64,000 nucleotides of DNA from Flavobacterium pectinovorum. GTDB taxonomy: Bacteria > Bacteroidota > Bacteroidia > Flavobacteriales > Flavobacteriaceae. Positions 60,728 through 64,000 of the stretch are shown here, piece after piece. Under the pieces are notes generated by a model that saw only the letters and a program-made list of their open reading frames with translations, was not told where the DNA came from and searched no databases. The stretch lies in contig NZ_RCZH01000003.1 of assembly GCF_006438875.1 (NCBI RefSeq), positions 248,937 to 312,936 on the forward strand, written 5' to 3'. A program made the position numbers and the translations under genes. Positions within the stretch are counted from its first letter, which is position 1. Each line of letters opens with the position of its first letter.

Positions 60728-61420
60728 ATGAAAAAAACAATACTTTTACTCTTGCTCACAGTCCCCACATTTGCCCAGGAAATCAATACATTTGATTTCG
60801 CAGTTATAAACTCTACATTAATATCTCCCAATATCGATCTCGATAATGGTCGGAGCGTCGTTGCGGCCAATAAGGACGAATATTCGTCTTATTTTCAGTA
60901 TGCATTTGATATGTGTGATGAAGATATTATTTTAGGCGCCGGAATTGATAAGTCTGAAATCGATCGAACTTATGTTGGCTATATAGGCAAAATATGCGAT
61001 AAGTTCAGAGCGACTATTGCTATTGGTTATGTTGATTCCCGGAGTGATTATCAGGGAACTTTTACCGGATTTAGTGTTTCATATCACTTTGGTGAGAATA
61101 CTTTTGTAGGTGCAAGTTTAGAGAACTTACATTCTACAAGTGTTGATTATGAAACGGATGAAAGTTTTGATTACTATAAAAAACTGGTTCCAAAGGTTTT
61201 TGCAAGTTATGAGATTATTCCACATGTTATTGCTTTTGGTCAATTGAGCAGCAGGGTTAATGATATTGCTTTGAAATACCAAATGGATCGATTTTCAACC
61301 GGTGGATTTTATTCCGGACATGGAGTCGGAGGTATTTTTGGAACGCTTAATATTGGCAGATTTGCCGTTTCTTGCAGTACTACTTTTGATAAGGTAAACT
61401 TTGGTTTGAAATTTCAATAA
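60728..61420 (+). CDS. Secreted protein, possibly outer-membrane barrel
   Basis: I start at 60728 (MKKTILLLLLTVPTFAQ), giving 230 aa with a signal peptide; an ATG at 60704 is less fit. The mature part alternates polar and aromatic residues in strands (TVGYIGKICDKFRATIAIGYV; GFSVSYHFGENTFVGASLENL) and ends VNFGLKFQ, as in small outer-membrane barrels. No family is recognised. The gap upstream (60434-60727) is AT-rich with no feature I can support. Confidence 0.65.
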   Translation: MKKTILLLLLTVPTFAQEINTFDFAVINSTLISPNIDLDNGRSVVAANKDEYSSYFQYAFDMCDEDIILGAGIDKSEIDRTYVGYIGKICDKFRATIAIGYVDSRSDYQGTFTGFSVSYHFGENTFVGASLENLHSTSVDYETDESFDYYKKLVPKVFASYEIIPHVIAFGQLSSRVNDIALKYQMDRFSTGGFYSGHGVGGIFGTLNIGRFAVSCSTTFDKVNFGLKFQ

Positions 61421-61512
61421 TTGCCCGCGGATTTTAACGGGTTAAACAGATTACCACTGGTTTTTTGAACCATGGAATTCGATACATAGAATTGAAAATA
61501 TTTAAAAAGTTT

Positions 61513-61597
61513 CACGCAGATTTAAAAAGATTTAAGCAGATTTAAGCAGATTTATTTTGAAAAATTCGATCTGCTTAAATCTTTTTAAATCTGCGTG
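61513..61597. repeat. Perfect 28-bp inverted repeat between convergent genes
   Basis: The arms 61513-61540 (starting CACGCAGATTTAAAAAG) and 61570-61597 (ending CTTTTTAAATCTGCGTG) are perfect complements; in the loop a TTTAAGCAGA decamer is repeated. It sits between convergent stops at 61420 and 61659 and may act as a bidirectional terminator. Confidence 0.85.
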
Positions 61598-61658
61598 ATA
61601 CAAAAAAACTTGGCGAAATTACATCGTTTCAGTTTGCTTTATATTCTTTTGAACTGTT

Positions 61659-62504
61659 TTATTCTTTGTCGTTTTTGATCGTGATTACGCGTTGTGGATA
61701 CGGAATATCGATCTTTGCTTCATCAAAACGTTTTTTGATGCTTTGCAGTAAATCGCAATACATTACAAAACCATCTGTTGAATTTTTTGCCCACGCCCAG
61801 GCTTTTAAGTTTACGCTTGAATCTCCAAGTGCTACGACTCTTGCTACAACGAGAGGTGTTTTTTGTTTTTTATTTTCGGCAGTTCGCGTATCGATAAAAA
61901 GTGGATGTTTGGCAATTTCGTCCTGCATGATTTCTAATGCTTTTTCGACATTAGATTCATAACCAATTCCGATTTCTACGATTTTGCAGCATTTAGTATC
62001 GTGCATATTTGTGTTTACAATAATCTGATTGCTTATTACCGAATTTGGAATTATGATTCGGTTATTTTCAGCATCTTTCAAAACAACTTGCCTTAAGTTG
62101 ATATCTTCTACGGTTCCTATAAAATTATTGATGGTGATTTTATCATTGATACGAAAAGGTTTAAAAATGACGAGAAAAATTCCGCTTACGATATTGCTCA
62201 AAGCTTGTTGAGAAGCTAAACCTGCTACTAACGAAATCACTCCGGCACCAGCTAAAAATGAATGCCCGATAATTTTGAATTCCGGAATTTGTATTAACGC
62301 AAAGGCAAAACCTAAAATGTAAATTACTGTTATAACTAAATGTTTTAGAAACCTAAATCCTGTTGCATCATATTCTTTATCGGTTAATTTTCGATACAAA
62401 AAATAACGAAGCACTTTGTCTGTAACTGCGCCCAGAACGATTGTTACGAGTGCGATTATGGCGATAATGATAGCTATTCTAAAGTCTTTTAAGTAATCGA
62501 TCAT
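61659..62504 (-). CDS. MscS-family mechanosensitive channel
   Basis: The 281-aa protein has three membrane helices (~10-30, ~48-75, ~85-110) and the MscS pore and beta domain: AGAGVISLVAGLASQQALSNIVSGIFLVIFKPFRINDKI (core ~85-123) and GTVEDINLRQVVLKDAENNRIIIPNSVISNQIIVN (~130-165). The C-terminal alpha/beta domain ends PYPQRVITI. It opens under membrane tension and releases solutes in osmotic downshock. Small form, near the size of E. coli MscS (286 aa). Confidence 0.94.
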   Translation of the reverse strand: MIDYLKDFRIAIIIAIIALVTIVLGAVTDKVLRYFLYRKLTDKEYDATGFRFLKHLVITVIYILGFAFALIQIPEFKIIGHSFLAGAGVISLVAGLASQQALSNIVSGIFLVIFKPFRINDKITINNFIGTVEDINLRQVVLKDAENNRIIIPNSVISNQIIVNTNMHDTKCCKIVEIGIGYESNVEKALEIMQDEIAKHPLFIDTRTAENKKQKTPLVVARVVALGDSSVNLKAWAWAKNSTDGFVMYCDLLQSIKKRFDEAKIDIPYPQRVITIKNDKE

Positions 62505-62592
62505 AAGTTTTGAATTTTAAAAAATCCAAAAAACATATATTTAAATTATAGTTTTTTGGATTTCATAAAGTTAAGAAAAATGAAGTTTGTTT

Positions 62593-63030
62593 TTATAGTC
62601 CAACAAAATCATCACTTTTTGGGAATATGCTTAAAGCTTCAATAGCAATTTCTGGTGTTGGAGAGGCTAATTTGCGTAATTTGGTATCCATCCATGCGCC
62701 ATCAACGGTAATTACTGCACAAAGTGTATCGTCTTCTCTTCTAAATTCGTGAATGATTGACCAGCGCGAAGCATCGGGTTTCATTTTTGAAGTTTTGGTA
62801 TGAAGGAAAATTTTGTCTGAAAGTTTTAGTTCTTTTCTAAAGATGCATTCTTCTCTAAATAAAACAGGTCCAAAACCTTGTGTTTGCATCACTTTTAATG
62901 TCAAGCCAAGTTCTTCGAGGATTTCGATACGATGTTGCGCACCAAAATCATAATAAGCACTATGACGAACGTGAAAATTTGGGTCAAGATCTGACCAGCG
63001 AAAAGAAATTTCTTTAATAAATGAAGCCAT
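62593..63030 (-). CDS. Hotdog-fold acyl-CoA thioesterase
   Basis: The 145-aa protein has the 4HBT hotdog outline: FRWSDLDPNFHVRHSAYYDFGAQHRIEIL (10-38), with D16 at the place of the catalytic Asp, then strands GPVLFREECIFRKELKLSDKIFLHTKTSKM and DDTLCAVITVDGAWMDTKLRKL. It should cleave a short- or medium-chain acyl-CoA; the exact substrate is open. No signal peptide. It stands alone between mscS and a secreted protein gene. Confidence 0.85.
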   Translation of the reverse strand: MASFIKEISFRWSDLDPNFHVRHSAYYDFGAQHRIEILEELGLTLKVMQTQGFGPVLFREECIFRKELKLSDKIFLHTKTSKMKPDASRWSIIHEFRREDDTLCAVITVDGAWMDTKLRKLASPTPEIAIEALSIFPKSDDFVGL

Positions 63031-63102
63031 TTTTTTTATTTTTTATAAAAACCGAAATTACGAATAAAAATATAAAAGCGGCTTTTTTAAAAAGTTAAAG
63101 TC

Positions 63103-63693
63103 TTAGTAATATTCATTTTTAAACGGTGAAAAGTCCTGTAATTTTGGCAAGGGTTTAATCATGATTTTTTGCTTGCTATTTGTTTTAGGAAAATCATCTT
63201 CGCCATAAGGTTCTGTAGTTTTAATGCGAATTCCGGTGGAGAGATTAAAATCGATTGTACCCATTGTTCCTTGTCCGTCAGAATACACCTGGGAGAAACC
63301 TATAAGTTCAAAGTTTCCATTTTGATATCTGAATTTATGTTCAAAATTCCCACGAATAAGTTCATTCTGAATGCTTAAAATCCCTTTGACTATATCAATT
63401 TTATAAAAAGAGTTACCGTTATAATAACCATTTCTTCCGTCTGGATATTGCGCATCAATTGCTTGGGTTGTTGATACAACTTTTTTGAAATTACCATTGG
63501 CTTCAGCAAAATAAATTTCGAGTTTATAAGGCGCAGTTTCGCTTATGCTATCTTGTAAAACTTGAACATAATCAATTAAACCATCTTTGTTTAGATCGCC
63601 TTTTACTTTTGTGATTGTTTTATTGAAGTTGTTATTTTGAGCAAAAAGAATTGCTGAAAATAACAGAAAAAATAGCGTGATAAATTTAGTCAT
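63103..63693 (-). CDS. Secreted protein with one EF-hand-like/VCBS-type repeat
   Basis: The 196-aa product has a signal peptide (1-18, ILFAQ). Residues ~33-45 read GDLNKDGLIDYVQV, the Asp-rich calcium-loop signature shared by FG-GAP/VCBS and dockerin-like repeats. The rest is beta-rich (YKLEIYFAEANGNFKKVVSTTQ) and ends SPFKNEYY. It resembles small flavobacterial periplasmic proteins; function unknown. Upstream (63694-64000) lies the third 194-bp element. Confidence 0.7.
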   Translation of the reverse strand: MTKFITLFFLLFSAILFAQNNNFNKTITKVKGDLNKDGLIDYVQVLQDSISETAPYKLEIYFAEANGNFKKVVSTTQAIDAQYPDGRNGYYNGNSFYKIDIVKGILSIQNELIRGNFEHKFRYQNGNFELIGFSQVYSDGQGTMGTIDFNLSTGIRIKTTEPYGEDDFPKTNSKQKIMIKPLPKLQDFSPFKNEYY

Positions 63694-63730
63694 TAAGGTT
63701 TTTTTTTGATAATTGCAGGTTTGTCAAATT

Positions 63731-63924
63731 TGTTCCATCGGAACACTTCATCGGTAGAGAAAAAATGCATCGTGAGAAATATCGTCCCATTGGGACGTTT
63801 GAAAAATTGTATATGTAATCTGGATATGTTTTTATCATTATTATTTGTAAAATCAAACGTTTCTACGGAACGAAAAAAATGCCATATTTTATTGGGGCTA
63901 CCGATGAGATGTTCTGATGGAACA
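63731..63924. repeat. 194-bp palindrome-rich element, copy 3
   Basis: It begins TGTTCCATCGGAACA and ends TGTTCTGATGGAACA, with CGTCCCATTGGGACG inside and a decayed CGTTTCTACGGAACG. Orientation as copy 1. The downstream words CTTACATAACGACAGTG (63942-63958) resemble the right end of copy 2 (CTTAACGTAATGACATTG). A short minus-strand frame through it is only the repeat. I see no gene from 63694 to the window end. Confidence 0.8.
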
Positions 63925-64000
63925 AAAAACAAATATAAATATGTCTTACATAACGACAGTGAAATTTATTTATTTTCTAATAATCAAATTAATGTTTTTG

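Noticed and set aside
63693..63932. Minus-strand open frame of 79 codons
   Set aside because: It covers the third 194-bp palindrome element almost exactly; it is repeat sequence, not a gene.

Overview
The window is AT-rich chromosomal DNA from a member of the Bacteroidota, most likely a Flavobacterium or close relative. The evidence is a SusC/SusD pair with a hybrid two-component regulator, many lipoproteins with short Bacteroidota-type lipoboxes, promoters of the TTTG/TAnnTTTG type, an OstA-like protein, and the order rsfS-ftsH-LUD-cdsA-psd. I saw no rRNA, tRNA, CRISPR array, prophage or transposase gene.

Layout. Positions 1-8.2 kb hold housekeeping genes on the minus strand: a DUF349 protein cut by the left edge, an outer-membrane-like protein, aroE with a TPR protein, a class III aminotransferase and an OstA-like protein. 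Positions 8.7-26 kb form a polysaccharide utilisation locus (PUL): a GH13 lipoprotein on the plus strand facing a minus-strand set of hybrid sensor/regulator, SusC, SusD, GH130, MFS transporter, an unrecognised secreted 570-aa protein and a second GH13 enzyme. A pair of identical 10-bp palindromes 21 bp apart lies between the regulator gene and susC and is the best operator candidate. Positions 26.2-31.9 kb carry rsfS, ftsH, then LUD, cdsA, psd, an acyl-CoA-binding protein and a lipoprotein-type superoxide dismutase. Positions 31.9-36 kb hold birA, a membrane protein, an SRPBCC protein and the divergent pair pyrE/NUDIX.

Positions 36-46 kb are the most accessory part: a methyltransferase, a cyclic-phosphate-processing receiver protein, a lipoprotein with a TonB-type domain, an XRE regulator, a putative metalloprotease lipoprotein with a partner lipoprotein, and a gene apparently broken by a frameshift in an A8 tract. 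Two inverted copies of a ~194-bp palindrome-rich element bracket part of it, and one copy sits between imperfect 18-19 bp inverted ends with a 7-bp direct repeat, like a non-autonomous mobile element. Positions 46-64 kb return to ordinary genes: M14 peptidase, DbpA-like helicase, PhnA, coaD, ddl, a PASTA protein with an RluA-type synthase, an ABC ATPase with a degenerate first half, rhodanese, ThuA, alpha/beta hydrolase, MscS and a thioesterase.

The non-coding DNA is rich in structure: three heptanucleotide tandem arrays, a 99-bp tandem repeat, three copies of a structured-RNA-like element, many perfect long inverted repeats and several clear terminators. Three genes (pyrE, the XRE regulator, the helicase) have a TAnnTTTG box ending exactly 4 nt before the ATG, which suggests leaderless transcripts.
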